A program made the position numbers and the translations under genes. Under the pieces are notes generated by a model. It was not told where the DNA came from. It worked only from the letters and a program-made list of their open reading frames with translations, and made no database searches. Positions 22,786 through 37,700 of a DNA stretch of 64,000 nucleotides are shown here, piece after piece; position 1 is the first letter of the stretch, and the number at the start of each line of letters is the position of its first letter. The DNA is from Mya arenaria (lineage: Eukaryota > Mollusca > Bivalvia > Myida > Myidae): contig NC_069130.1 in the NCBI RefSeq assembly GCF_026914265.1, positions 39,548,988 to 39,612,987 of the forward strand. The letters are read 5' to 3'.

Positions 22786-25700
22786 CTGAAAGACAGGAAT
22801 AAAACCCAAAATTATCATAGAATATTTACATTCATATTTAAATTTTTTGTACAATAAAATTTGTGTTCATTTTATTAAAGCTGCACTCTCACAGATATAC
22901 CATTTTTACAACTTTTGTATTTTTTGTAAAGATTGCTGACAAAAGATCAAATCGCAGATTTTCATCATTCTGTTCAAAAATTAATGTTTTATGGCTCAAA
23001 CCGTTACTAGCGGTTTAACAAAAATGCATAAAATATAAATTTTTGAACTGAAATAAAAAATCTGCGATCTAATGTTTTTGTCACCAGTTCTTATTGTTTT
23101 GTCTTGGAATGAGCCAACTTTTGTGCAGATGTCCGTAAAAATGAGATATAAGACTGAGAAAAAAATATCAGATAGCAGTTTTTCATTTTCATGTTCGAAA
23201 GTTTATGTTTTATGGCTGAAAGTGTTGATAAAGCTTTAAGAAAGCTGATTTTTTGGAAATTTTCCAGACAATTGAGATCTGTTCCATTCAGACTTTTATG
23301 ACTTGATTGAAGGTTTTGATGCAAAATTTACCTGTTTCTGAGACTAAAACTAATTCAAACACAAAAACTGATAAAACTGTGAGAGTGCATCTTTTAAGTT
23401 TTTTTCTTAGCATGCATTTTTAAATGTCTTAGACCTATACAATTAAAACTGTAATAGTTCTGTAATACAGTTATGGTACGAGTTTGCTACCATACAGCCC
23501 TAAGTCTACATCAAGTTAAGGCCTAAAAAATAAATATGTCTGTTTGGGGTTACCCAACCCTACCTATAAAAATGCGCCAACCCCAACTATTTTTTTCCGT
23601 TTCTGAGCAAAAAAATATTCATTAGCGAAAAGAGAGTTACGAAGGGCAGATAAAAGCAGATTTTAATCAGAATTATTGTTTAAATGATAAAACAAAGTCA
23701 GGCAATGACAGTAATGTAGGAAAGACTGCCATGTGCAAGAAAACACTCTGAACTTACGACAGATTTTGAAAAAAAAAATGAAAAAAAAATCCCTACCTAC
23801 CCTACCTAGAAATTTTGGGAAGGTTACCCTAAACAAACAATTTTATTTTTTTGGCCTAACTTAAAATTGCTATTTTGGCTAAACCAAATCATTAATGAAA
23901 GAATACTCCGGTAAGACAGTGAGGAGAAAACTGATCTATAAATCAACATTTTCCACTGAAATGTAGAAACAAAAGGATGTTTTGGCAAGAAGTTGAAAAA
24001 TTGGAGGCTTTTTCAGAAAGTAAGAAAAAGTATTAATGCTGGAAAGCCACCTAAAATTTAAGTTTGTCACAGCGCCATTGCCGACACAGATACAGGCTGA
24101 ATGAACTCTACACAGTTCAGGAAATACTTCTCCCATAACGTATGCATGAAAACCAGAGCAGTCTTAAGAGTAATGAATATCCCTGAATTCCGCATCTACA
24201 CAGGAATGGCAAACTATTTACAGCATGATAATAAATGGTTTTACATCTGTTCTAATATTAATCAGTCTTAATCATCACCTCCCCAAATCCCCCTTTTTTT
24301 GTGTTCATAATTCTCTTTTCTTATATAAAAAAAAACACAGAATCAACTATGATAAACTATGTTCTACATATTTCATATTTTTTCATATTATTTAGTTATC
24401 CAATGATTATGAAAAATTTATTGTGAAATGCTCAAATGCCCTTTTTTGATAAATGTATAGCTAATAAGTTTTCTAATATCCACCTAATCAATTATCTTTT
24501 TCTTTAAGAAATGTACATATTGATGTTCTTGTGCACAACATATTACTGTAATATAAATTTGAATAAAAAAAACAAAAAACTATTTCTTTGAAAAGAGGAC
24601 ATTACTGTGGGTTTATTTTACATTGCATTTCCACTAACCAATGTGTGTTGTTTAATCAAAGTCCATTCAGTAATTTAAAAGATACGATTCTAACAAGAGG
24701 AAATAACAAAGGGGGATTACTCTTAAGTTAGCTGACAAATGGCAACATGCATGTACAGATAAGGATTTAACTATCATAGTCAGTACTCCAGGCTTAAATA
24801 AAAGTTTAATATGCCACAAATTACTAACAACATAAGATACTGATCACCACTTGTAGCATGGTTCATTTTTAGTAAAGCAATATAAATATAGACCAATAAA
24901 AATTGTTCGAAACTAATTAATGACAATTTCCCCCATCATACCTGAGCGTCTTGTATTCAAAAGCGGCGACCTCAGTCCCCAGAAGTTCCCGTGCAGCATA
25001 GCGTGCGATATGTTCTAGATATCCACCTGACCCTCCACCAATATGGTTCACAAGTGCTCCACCCCCAAACCTGGAAAAGCAATGAAATTGCTAAAATACT
25101 TTTGGTCAGATTATAGTATGTTATTCCGCTTAGGTAAAAATAGAAGTATTAACATTTTACCTTCCTGAATACACTACATCAGACCCCCCCCCCCCCCCCC
25201 CAACACTTTAAACCAAACTAATTTGGGTTCTGAGGGAGGGGCGCAATTCAAAAGGTTACGCTCCTAAGTTACACTCCCTCAAATTTTAAATCCTAGATCC
25301 GCCCCATCTGCATAAGATGTAACCTTCATTTCTGACCTTGACCTTGAATTTATGAACTAGGCATGTTAACATCAAATCCCACAGAGGACCACTAAGTAAC
25401 AGCCTATGTAATACATAATAATGTACATTGTATGTCTATGCAATATGTTGCAATGTGCCAGTCGCCTATACCACAGGGGACAGAAGCAAGCTATTTTTTA
25501 ATGTTTTTCCTAGCCTTAATATAACATAGACATATAGTATAGTTAGGCAAAAAAACACATAAAAATTAGTTTGCTTCAAGACCCTGTGTTTTATTCAGCA
25601 ATGCAATTTACCCGCTAAGGCTCAGCCACAGGGACGTATTCAATAAGCAACTTAGATTGAAATTATTTGATTGGCCGGTATATTTAGCTGACCAATAGGC

Positions 25701-28700
25701 TGAATGAAATCACTGAGGCATGCCTAAGAATAAGGATAAGATCAATATTGAATACCAACCCTGAGCTCTCATATCATTAATACTTAAAGCATTCGGTGAC
25801 AGAACACCATAATTATAACAAGTGCAACATATATAACAAGAGCTGTCGTGAGGCAGCGCGCTCGACTATGCCGCTTTGTCTTAGAAATGAAAACAATAAT
25901 GATGTAATATGTGCCTGTCAAAACCAATAAACAAGAGCTGTCACAGAGACAGCGCGCTCGACTATTCCGCCGCTTTTCAGTGTAAGGATTGAAAAGTTTT
26001 GGTGAAACATGCATGGATCACTGTTAGATTAGATTTCAATGCAATACATGATGTGCTGAGATATTAACATAAATGTGGTTACATGCAAAATTTTAACCAG
26101 AATTTTTAAGTCTAATAATAAAGGGCCATTATTTGCAAAATACAGTTATCTAACTTGGTTATTCAATTAGGTTGGGTGGTTGAATACCATTGTATAAAGT
26201 CTCAATGCAATACATCAAGTTGTTGCTGAGATATTAACCTATGTGAAAATATCTGAGGTAGTACGCAAACGTTAACGTAAGTTCTAAGTAAAGAAAGGGG
26301 CATAATATTGTAAAAAAAGCTTGATACAGTGACCTCCTCCTGTACACAGGCTGAGATCATGATGGTAAACAAGTGTGCAAAGTTTCAAAGCCATATGTCG
26401 ATGGACTTTGAAATTATCTGACGTCTTACTCAAACTTTAATGTAAATTATTAGTCAAAAAAGAGGCATAATACTGTCAAAAGGCTTGATAAAGTTACCTC
26501 CTCCTGTATAGAGGTTGGGGGCATGATGGTGAACAAGTGTGCAAAGTTTCAAAGACAAATGACAATTGAATTGGAAAATATTTGAGGTGGTACGCAAACT
26601 TTAATGTAAATTTTAAGTCGAAAAAGGGTCATAATTCTATTAAAATGCTTGATACAGTGACCTCCACCTGTGTACAAGTTGGGTGCATGATGGTGAACAA
26701 GCCTGCGAAGTTTCAAAGCCAGATGTCAATGGACTTTGAAAATATTTGAGGTGGTACGCAAACTTTAACATAAATTCTAAGTAAAAAAGGGGCATAATTC
26801 TGTCAAAATGCTTGATAGAGTTACCTCCTCCTGTGTACAGGTTGGGAGACATGATGGTGAACAAGCGTGCAAAGTTTCAAAGCCAGATGTCGATGGAATT
26901 TAAAAATATTTGAGGTGGTACGCAAACTTAAACATAAGTGGTTACCCCGACGTCGACGCTCAGGTGACTAGGATCACATCTAAAATCACATTAAAAAGTA
27001 ATAAATGTGACAAAACCAGGTTTTTAATGATTGGCATAAGAGACTCAGTTTCAACTGCTTTCTTCTATTTTTTGTAACAGTGACCTTAATCCTAGGGGCC
27101 CAAAAAACACAATCCCATGGAAAATCTCTAAAAACTCTTCCTATGTATCAAGTTTGGTCACAGTATGTCAACCATAACTAAAGTTATTCAATACCAGTCA
27201 GTAATCTATTTTAGTAACAGTGACCTTGACCCTAGGGGGCCAAAAGGCAATCCAATGAAAGGTCTCTATGAACTTGTCCTATTTACCAAGTTTGGTCAAA
27301 CTGTGTCAACCTTTACTTAAGTTATTCAGTACTAACCATTTTTTTCTATTTTTAGCAACAGTGGCCTTGACCTTGACCATAACTTTCGGGGCCCAATACA
27401 CAATCTCATGAAAGGTCTCTAAAAACTCTTTATATATACCAAGTTTGGGCAAAATTTGTTGACCCTAACTTAAGTTATTCAATACCAACCACTTTTTCTA
27501 TTAATAGTAACTTTGACCTTGACCTTGATGCTAGGGGTCTCAAAGGCAATCCTATGAAAGGTCTTCATAAACTCTTCCTACATACAAAGTTTGGAAACTA
27601 GCTAAATTTATTAGACACTGCCCTCCCATCAGTCCGCCCGTACAATGACGCAAGTCATTCTAATAACTAGTTTTCTCTTTGTGAAAACCTGGTTAAGAAA
27701 TATAAAACCGTGCCTGTCAAAAGAAATATCAAAAAAATAATTAAAAAACAAAAAAATAAAAACAATTAGTCAATCAATAGCCATAATTTGTATTTAGGGT
27801 TAAAATGGAGTTACGTAACCTTATTGTAAGATAGTCGTCAATAATTGTGCAAAGTATTAAGTCAATTGAATGAAGGGTATTGGAGTTATAAGTGAAAATC
27901 CCAACTTGCCCTAAAACTTTAACTTGACGCCGACGCTGGGGCAAGTAGTATAGCCCTTATAGCTTATAGCTCCTTATTCTTCGAATTGTCGAGCTAAAAA
28001 TGCCACCTGAGCACGTGTTAAACTGTTAAGCATGTATTGATGTTTCTTACAAGGGATCTAACTGTGCATCTTCCACATCTGACAGAGTTATCTTCTCTTT
28101 CTCGAGCATCAGCTCTACCTCCCCTGAAATAGATGAGGATTTGGAGCTTATATCATTGAACACAAGTCACAGTTAGGATGGACAGATAGACACGCACATC
28201 GAATTTAAATACAATGATCCGAAATATGTCAAGCTGACCATAAAATGATTTGCCAAAATGAAATGTTTCGAAACAAATTTTGTAATTTTTGTTAAAGTAA
28301 GCAGTTTAGAGAATTAGATACCTTGGGATAGCTAATTGGTTCTATACAGTAGTAAAACGGGAACTATTAAGGTAGATGCAAAATAAAATTGACTTAAATG
28401 ATCAAAACAAAACAAAACTTATGATTTGTGTACAGATGAAAAAAAAATGTTTGCTTTATTTTGACACTTTTTAACTGGGGAATCTGTCGCCACATAATAA
28501 TTAATTAAAAGAAAAAATTCAACTGTCAACAATCATATGCCTTGTTTTGAAGTCGAAAGACTTATAACATAATTATGCTTTAAAATCAATTATTTTTTGC
28601 ATCATCACATGTGCCCTTTTAAAGGATATTAGTCTAAGGGCATCGACACTAATTTTTGTTGTTGTGATGTAGCATAATTTTCGAAAAACATCCCTGTTCA

Positions 28701-31700
28701 GCCTTTACTTTACCTGATGTAATAACACAGTCCACATCTCTTGTGGAGTACATATCGCTGTAGAAATCTGGCCTGGATGCCTCCAGCTTCTTGTCGAAAC
28801 ATGGCATCACCGTCACATGATATATTCGGTCCGGTGACACACCTTTTTTCTCAGCAAAGTAGTTCTGCAGAATATGAGGAACAGAAATGAAAAATTTTAA
28901 ACATTTTATTTTGCTGAATCCAAAGAAAAATGTTGTTTTCAAGATGCAGGTAGCAAGATGATTTGAACAAAAATAGTGAAATATCTTTACTTTTTATTTC
29001 AATTGAACATTTTCGATTTCAACATGGGCCATTATAACCAACAGTATTAAGTCCTAGTTCAGATTTAAACGGCAAAATTTTCATTTAATCGTAACATTCC
29101 TTTTAGTTGAGTTTTGATGCTGATATTTGCTGAATTTTATTACCCATACTATTTGAAACAGATGTAATCTAAAAGATGCACTCTTACTTCTGAAAAAGAT
29201 TTGCCACAATAAATACAATTGCTTTAATATATCAAAAAGGATGAATTAATGTCGAAAGCAATGGTTCTTAGGAAAAATACCGAATTAAATTTAAACGAAA
29301 TGTGCCCAAAACATGGTATTTCTAACTTAAGAGTCGATAGTAGATTACAGTAAATCTTTTAGCACTTACCAACCATTTAATATTTTTGTATTCAGCTATT
29401 AAATACCCAGTTAAAACCTTGTTATCAGAAATTGGGATGATCATATATGCAGTCAAACCCTGTTGGCTTGAACTCGCCTGGCTCGCATTCCTCGTTGGCT
29501 TGAACTGAATGTAAAGGACCAATTTCTTTTAACTGAAGGTAAGCCTTCCCGCTTGGCTCGAATTTTTCGAGGCTCAAGTATTTTTGCCAGTCCCTGCGAG
29601 TTCGAGCCAACGAGTTTTGACTGTCATGATAGTTCCCTCATTGTCGTCAAAGAAGTTGTAGACACAGAATTAGATAAACAAGTTTCTACTTTCACAAGGG
29701 AGCCCATTATTTGTTGAGGGGATTTCACTGTACTGATGTACGGCAGGATATACGAGCCATGAGTCTTTTCCGCGTAGCAAATCCAACCTGGAATAGTTGT
29801 ACAAGATATAAGACTCTTTATTTAAAGTTGGGTATACACTTACAAGAAACATTAGCTCAATGAGCCATTTTCCGACAAGTCAGTATGTTTTACATGGTTA
29901 TCATGCTAGGGTTTTAGCCAGGTTTTAAAAAGGACAGGGTCCTGCAGAAATGGGACAGGATACTATGGGAGTAAAGGGGAACATTACCCCATCACCCCCC
30001 ACCCCCACCCCCTTTATGGCCGACTGCGAAGTACATGAAAATTATGAATACAAAAGAAATTATAGGAGTTGTGCTTAATTGAAGTAATATTAAGTTTCAA
30101 TTGCCAAATATGTAAAATCTGTTTACATTTATAATATTATTATTTAATCCAAATAAAAATGTATTTGAGAATCTTGAGCATTAGGCAGAAGGGTACCCAT
30201 GCTTGTCTCCATAAGGTCAAAAGGTCGCTACTAAAATGGACAGGGTGCAGCACCCTTCCATACCTCTTTAGCTAAAACCCTATGATGCAAAATGTAACAT
30301 AAAGGCAACTTGGATAGGAACATCTTAACGAAAACAATGCAGAGGCACGGCAAGTTGAAACATAGCATATTCCAATGATTATGTTGGCCAAAATTATGCG
30401 ACTTGCCACAGGTGTGCATATTATCTATGACAACATGTGTACTAAGTTTCATTCAAACTTTTTGAAATATAAAAGAGTTATTGCCAAGGTTTAATTTCTT
30501 GATTCCACCAACATAAGTAAAAATCTTCCAAAAATGAAGAGCTAACACGTATCAATAATTTTTTAAGTTGTCAGTTTTTAGCATATTTATGTAGATTATG
30601 TTCTACATAAAGAGAATCGTAAAAAAAAGTTGGAAGGAATTTTTGGCCTTACTGAAGGCCTCAGCACAAGGGTAGCACCATCCTGTTGTTGACATAGCAA
30701 AGTTTGTTAAAAAAAAATACCATTTACGTCAAATTTTTCTGGTAAAGGTAAGAACTTCTTTTGATTGTCCAGGGCTGGTATTCATAAAATATCTTAAGTC
30801 AATCACCATCTTCAGTCATTGTCCTGAGTTAGGTATCTCACTTATCATATAAAACAATAATTTAAAAATATCTTAAATATTTTATTGATATTGCTATATT
30901 TGAAATTACACACTTTTTATTTTGAAAAACACTTATACTATCCTTTTGATTTGACGATGATTTTTTTTCAGAGATTGACTTACGGTAAGTTAAGAAATAA
31001 CTTTAGATGTTTTTGAACACTGGCCCTGGTACATTTCTATTCAAGTGTGTGTATACCACGTGATAAATTATGTCATGTATGCTACGTCGGAAGGCAACCT
31101 TTTGCTTAAAATAAAGACTTTGAACAAAGATAACTTTTCTTTTACTACACCATTTTAAATAAAACAAAGGGCAGTCTATGCCGATTAAAGAGCCCCACCT
31201 TCGTTTCATTACCGACGTTGGATAAGAAGATTAGTTTCATCAAACACTTCGACAATATTCCAAAATAATGTTTTTGTAAGTGCTCCGTCAGACGGCCGTA
31301 TTGTGAAAGTGTTTTAAGAAACTAAACTCTCAATCAAACTCTGGTAAAATACCAAAGGTGGGGCTCCGTAAGCGGTGTAGACTGTGCTATGTCTCATTTA
31401 AATTGGTGAAGAAATAGTGAAGTTATCTTTAAAGTATTCAATTGAAACAAAATATTGCCCTCTGACGAAGCATTTATGGTGCAATTTATCATGTGGTATA
31501 CACACACTATATTTGCATCAACCTAAAGAAAATCAGTTACCTGGACAGGCAGATGCTAACATGGGGAATGCCATTTTGTTTGTCTCTGCCTCTTGGTACC
31601 GCCGAACAAACTCGCGACAACTCTCTATCAGGCTGAAACTGCGGGAAAACGTTGTGTCAAACACGTAATCCACACCTATGGACAGAAATATAAACATAAT

Positions 31701-34700
31701 TTGATTTTTCGATACATTTTAAACTGTACAGCTCTCTGTTAGCAGAGATAGTACTTGTCTTGATTTGATTTTGTCTAGAGTACACCATTAATGATTGAAA
31801 ATGCAAATTGAAATCATGGGCGCTAACAGGACTTTGGATATATGCTTTGAAATCAAAATTCTTAACAATTTAATTCTTCATAAAATTTATAAAAATTATT
31901 ATATTTTGCTGCTCAAATGAGATCGGGGGAGGGTATGGGAGGGGGATAACCCCCCTCCTGCAAGTCAGAAAATTTTGAGTCTGATCGTATAAAACAGCTG
32001 CTATCCTTCTAAATGAAAATGCTTTTGTTTTTAGAGTAAGTAACGCTGACTATTGAAAACAAACCTAGATTTTTGAAGAAAGCAGTTAACTTGTAAGCAG
32101 CCTCTTCCATGGACAGTCCATACTTAGCAGCCAATGAAGCTCTCGCTTGGGGTGAAATTGAGACCACAACCACTTTTCGATGGGTATCATCCTGAAATAG
32201 CCAAATGACATTGTGAGCAGCCATGGACAGACCATACTTGGCAGCTAGGGAAGCTCAACCCGGTGTTGACATTGAGGTGACCACAAGTTTCCTCAGTGAA
32301 CCATCCTGAAATAGCCAAATGACATTGTGAGCAGCCATCGACAGACCATACTTGGCAGCCAGGAAAGCTCCAGCCAGAGGTGACTTTGAGGTGACCACAA
32401 GTTTCCTCAGTGAACCATCCTGAAATAGCCAAATGACATTGTGAGCAGCCATCGACAGACCATACTTGGCAGCCAGGAAAGCTCCAGCCAGAGGTGACTT
32501 TGAGGCGACCACAAGTTTCCTCAGTGAACCATCCTGAAACAGCCAAATGACATTGTGAGCAGCCATCGACAGACCATACTTGGCAGCCAGGAAAGCTCCA
32601 GCCAGAGGTGACTTTGAGGCGACCACAAGTTTCCTCAGTGAACCATCCTGAAACAGCCAAACAACAGATTGCGAGCAACCATGGACAGACCATACTTGGC
32701 AGCCAGGAAAGCTCCAGCCAGTGGTGACATTGAGGCGACCACAAGTTTCCTCAGTGAACCATCCTGAAACAGCCAAACAACAGATTGCGAGCAACCATGG
32801 ACAGACCATACTTGGCAGCCAGGAAAGCTCCAGCCAGAGGTGACTTTGAGGCGACCACAAGTTTCCTCAGTGAACCATCATGAAACAGCCAAACAACAGA
32901 TTGCGAGCAACCATGGACAGACCATACTTGGCAGCTAGGGAAGCTCCAGCCAGTGGTGACATTGAGAGGACCACAATTTTCCTCAGTGAACCATCCTGAA
33001 ACCCGGTAACAAGAAGAAAGTTGTTTAAACATATTTTTTTTTAAATTGAAGATGTTTATACATCTTCTCATTTTGTTATTTATGTACAATATGCATTGCT
33101 TTTTTGTTGAAATGTTTGTCGGAGGGTTATGTTGATCTCAAATATACATGTATAATTTAAGTATAATAAGTATAATAATTGTTCTTCATCTTTTTCACAC
33201 ATGTCACATTGTAAAATGTTAATTTTCATTAAATCAAACCCTAGGACCAACAAAATCTTTCAAAGTAGTACATGTTCTTACACTGACAATACAAACACAA
33301 GTATTTTTTACATGACAAAAGTTGTTTGAGAGACATGAACAGTGATTATATTACAGGCATTCGGACATTTAACATTTACATACAAGGTAAGAAATGCTAT
33401 ACAGGCCTTTTTCTATAGTTCCCACTGACTTGTCTGATTATCAGACCCATTCTCCTAGCAAAAATATGATATTTTTAACCAATCTGGTGAAAAAAATCAC
33501 AATCAAAAGTAAATTATTATTTATCTATTATTATATGCATGTCTTTTTACCTGCACTGGTTCATCAAACATCCTAAAAGATTGTGTGATGTAAAGTTTAG
33601 AGGATTATTGAATTCAGAAATCATTGTTTTTCATGCATTAAGAGATCAGTTAGCAATATTTCCCGTCATGATTTATTGCAATAGATATTTATACTCACAA
33701 GGATTGATATTTCAACCATTTCAGTCTTTTCAACGGGAAAAGGAACTAATATTTCAATAATTTCCTCATTTGCAGGAGTCAGAATATCTTGGTCTTTAAC
33801 GGTAAAATTTCCCAATTTTTATGTAAAGCGATTTTTTCCCCTCAAACTGGCATATTTTGCATAAATGCCTCGTGTCTTTTTCCCAAAATGGGCAGAAAAA
33901 GGCCTGCTACATATTTAAATGTATTTAATGATTTCTTATATTTAATGAGATCTAAATTTTAATGATTTATATTAAATGAGTTATTAAATCTAATGATTTC
34001 TTATATTTAATGAGTATATATATTTAATGATTTCTTTTATTTTAATGAGTTCTCATGGCTATTGAGCTCTTATATTTAATGAGTTATTAAATCTTATGAT
34101 TTCTTATATTTAATGAGTACTATATTTAATGAGTTATTAAATCTAATGAGTTCTTATATTTAATGAGTTATTAAATCTAATGAGTTCTTATATTTAATGA
34201 GTTATTAAATCTAATGAGTTCTTATATTTAATGAGTTATTAAATCTAATGAGTTCTTATATTTAATGAGCACTATATAAATAATGATTTCTTATATTTTA
34301 ATGCGTTCTCATATTTATTGAGTTCTCATATTAATAAGTTATTAAATCTAATGAGTTCTTATATTAAATGAGTTATTAAATCTAATGAGTTCCTATATTT
34401 AACGAGTTATCAAATCTAATGAGTTCTTATAAACAATGTCAACAAAAAGAATTAAGCAATAATTTTAGCAAGAATGATATTGAAAATGTGTAACTAATGT
34501 GTACAACTTGTGATTTGTCAATATTAAAGGTGTTCCAAGTAGCAGATTCAGTTCTTGAATGTCTTATTTCACAGACAATTTTGAAGTTCATGCACGATGA
34601 TGAAGACCTCTAGGCTATGGCAATGCCTCAATTGTCTTTCAAGCATTTTAGTATTTCATAGATATATTTACACCTATCTTGATTTCATTAATAAATACAT

Positions 34701-37700
34701 CTGTACCTATCTGTATTGCATTAATACTGATACAGTTGAACACCATTTATCCGAAATTATCGCTATGTTGAATTTATTTTTCAGTCCCGATTTTACTCCT
34801 TCTTTGTTTAACTAAATTTTTGGTCTTTAATCCGAAATCGCTTTTCCGAAACAATCGCTATTCCGAAGTAAAAATAACAGTCCCAATTTGGTATTTCACA
34901 TCTATTTATCAATTCTAAATTTGAACCTGATCGTGTCATAGTTTTTTACACCTTACTGCGAATGCACTCGGGCATCGGCTTGAGGTGACAATGGAGCACA
35001 ATTAGAGCTTGTTAAAGAATGACATTGAGCATGCATATGTTACAAACATCGATGTCAGAAAATGAGCTATTTATTTCGGTGATGTAGCATATAATTGATG
35101 GGTAACACAATCTGAATATCATTTGAAACTGCCATCAGATTCATACATGTGCTGTCATTTTGTTTTAAATGTTTTATGTTGTTTTAATAAAAAGTATAAT
35201 AAAGAATTATTTGTCAATTATTTTATAATAAATCAAAAAATATTTTTTATACGAAAGATAACTCAAACCAAGAGTATCGTATTGGTAACGTGTAACCAAC
35301 ATTGCAATTTTCACGACTAAGTATTTCACATCATCTATATTTCGCGAAAGCCGTCATTTGCAGAAAATTGTTAATCCGAAACACCACTATTCTGAAGTAA
35401 TTTGTTGGGTCCTTATACAAATTCGGATTAACGGTGTTCAACTGTACATCTTTTAGTATTTCGCAAATTCAACAGCACCAATAAGTATTCCATCGATACA
35501 ACTGCACTTATCTGTATTTCACAAATACATATGTGAAATACAGCTGCACCTATCTGTATTTCACAAATACAGCTGCACCTATCTGCATTTCACAAACACA
35601 GTTCACCTATCTGTATTTCATAGATACATCTGCACCTGCCTGTATTTCATAGATGCATCTGCAACTATCTGTATTTCAAAGAAACATCTGCACCTAGTAT
35701 CTGTCTTTCATAGATACATCTGTAACTATCTGTATTTCACAAATACATCTGCAACCATCTGTATTTCAAAGATACATCTGCAACCATCTGTATTTCAAAG
35801 ATACATCTGCAACCATCTGTATTTCAAAGAAACATCTGCAACCATCTGTATTTCAAAGAAACATCTGTACCTAGTATCTGTATTTCATAGATACATCTGC
35901 AACTATCTGTATTTCAAAGATACATCTGCAACCATCTGTATTTCAAAGATACATCTGCAACCATCTGTATTTCAAAGAAACATCTGCAACCATCTGTATT
36001 TCAAAGAAACATCTGCACCTAGTATCTGTATTTCATAGATACATCTGCAACTATCTGTATTTCACAAATACATCTGCAAGTATCTGTATTTCACAAATAC
36101 ATCTGCAAGTATCTGTGTTTGTACACTTATTTGAATTTCACTCAGATGACCACCATTGTTTAACAAATATAACTGCATATTTGCATAAATTATACTTATT
36201 TCACAAGTATACACTAATCATCATTTCCAGAAGATGTCATACGGCCATTTCAACAAAGTGAATGTTGGTGAGGATTTTTTGATGATCATTATATGCAGAA
36301 CTGATAAAAGTTTGTGAATCAATTTCTATTACCATCGATTAAGCGAATTCGCCTTCTTCTTTGTATTGGCGAGCTGCTCATGTTTAGGATAATGTTACAA
36401 TTTATGAACTTCGAATTGGCAAACAAATACAGCTGTCCTGATAGATTGAAAGTGTTCTCTGCTTGGTTCATGGTTCTTCAAAGAGGCTAAGTACGAAGCT
36501 AATCCTCACGTTTCTTTGAAGAGCCATGTTCCTGAATTTTAACATGCTTCTGGTGGCATGAGTAAAATTTGTTCATTTTATGTATTTAAAATTTGACAGG
36601 TTTTACCAGTTATTTTTGTCACGCTTCTTTTAGCGACACAAAAGAAGTCCCAAGACTTCACATACTCCTAGCATGACATGTAATCAGAAAATGACAGTAT
36701 AGTGATACGCATTTTTCAATACTGCATGCTGTATTTTCACTGTTGGATATGGATACAGAAATTGATAGGCATACAATAAAACTTCATATCTTCATATAAA
36801 TATATTAAGACATGCACCTTAAATATATATATATATATATATATTAGTGATGTTCCGATGATCGATCATAATCGAAAATCGATTGGTTGGGCCTGAAATC
36901 GGCGACAATCGATAGTATTTAATTAAAATCGATTATCGAAAAAAATAAAAATATTAGTAAGTGTTCAGATGTTATCTTTAACAAAATGGCTGATGAAAGC
37001 CACAATGAGCAAGAAAATGAACTATTTTTTATATAACAACACTTCAATCATAGACATAAGGTATATGCATATAATGATTAAGAGTTTGATACTGTACATG
37101 AATAAAACTACAACTCAGGTACTATCTAGTATTTTAAAAACCGATTGTACTATCGATAATCGGTTACTTGAGTGGAACCAATCATCGATAGTAAAATTGC
37201 AACCGATTCCCAACACTAATATATATATATACAGATAAATCAACCTCAAAAGTAGATAGACCTCTTTTTTGTCACAACTGTCTGCTTGACAGTGAATTTT
37301 CACCCAAACTTCACCCAAATGGAATATCCCACTAACCTCAACTTCTCTGTTTTCCTGCAGCACTCTGAACAATTCATCCTGGCTCTGTTGTGTAATCAGC
37401 ACACTCTCGGCCGAGGTGATACACCCGCTACATGCCAGACAGTCATTCAATGTTATCTGAGCTTTCTGTAGCTTTGTCTCTGTACCAGTCTGAAAAATAA
37501 TGGTTAGTTGAATGCAGACACTCAAGAAGTGCCTTCTCAATTGATCTCTTTTAATATGCACAAATTCAACAGTTTCTAGCATTTTATGGACGATATGTAC
37601 TCATGTGAGATTATTCTCAAACTTCTGTTAAGTTATTTTGTATATTAATGGAATTTATTTCTTTTAATATAAATCTGACTTTTTCTGGTATTGAAGGTAT

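Noticed and set aside
32187..32860. 185- and 201-codon minus frames as a repeat protein
   Set aside because: Both are readings of the tandem half-exon copies of CIAO3 exon 4; they contain acceptors and end at a stop in the copy next to the exon.
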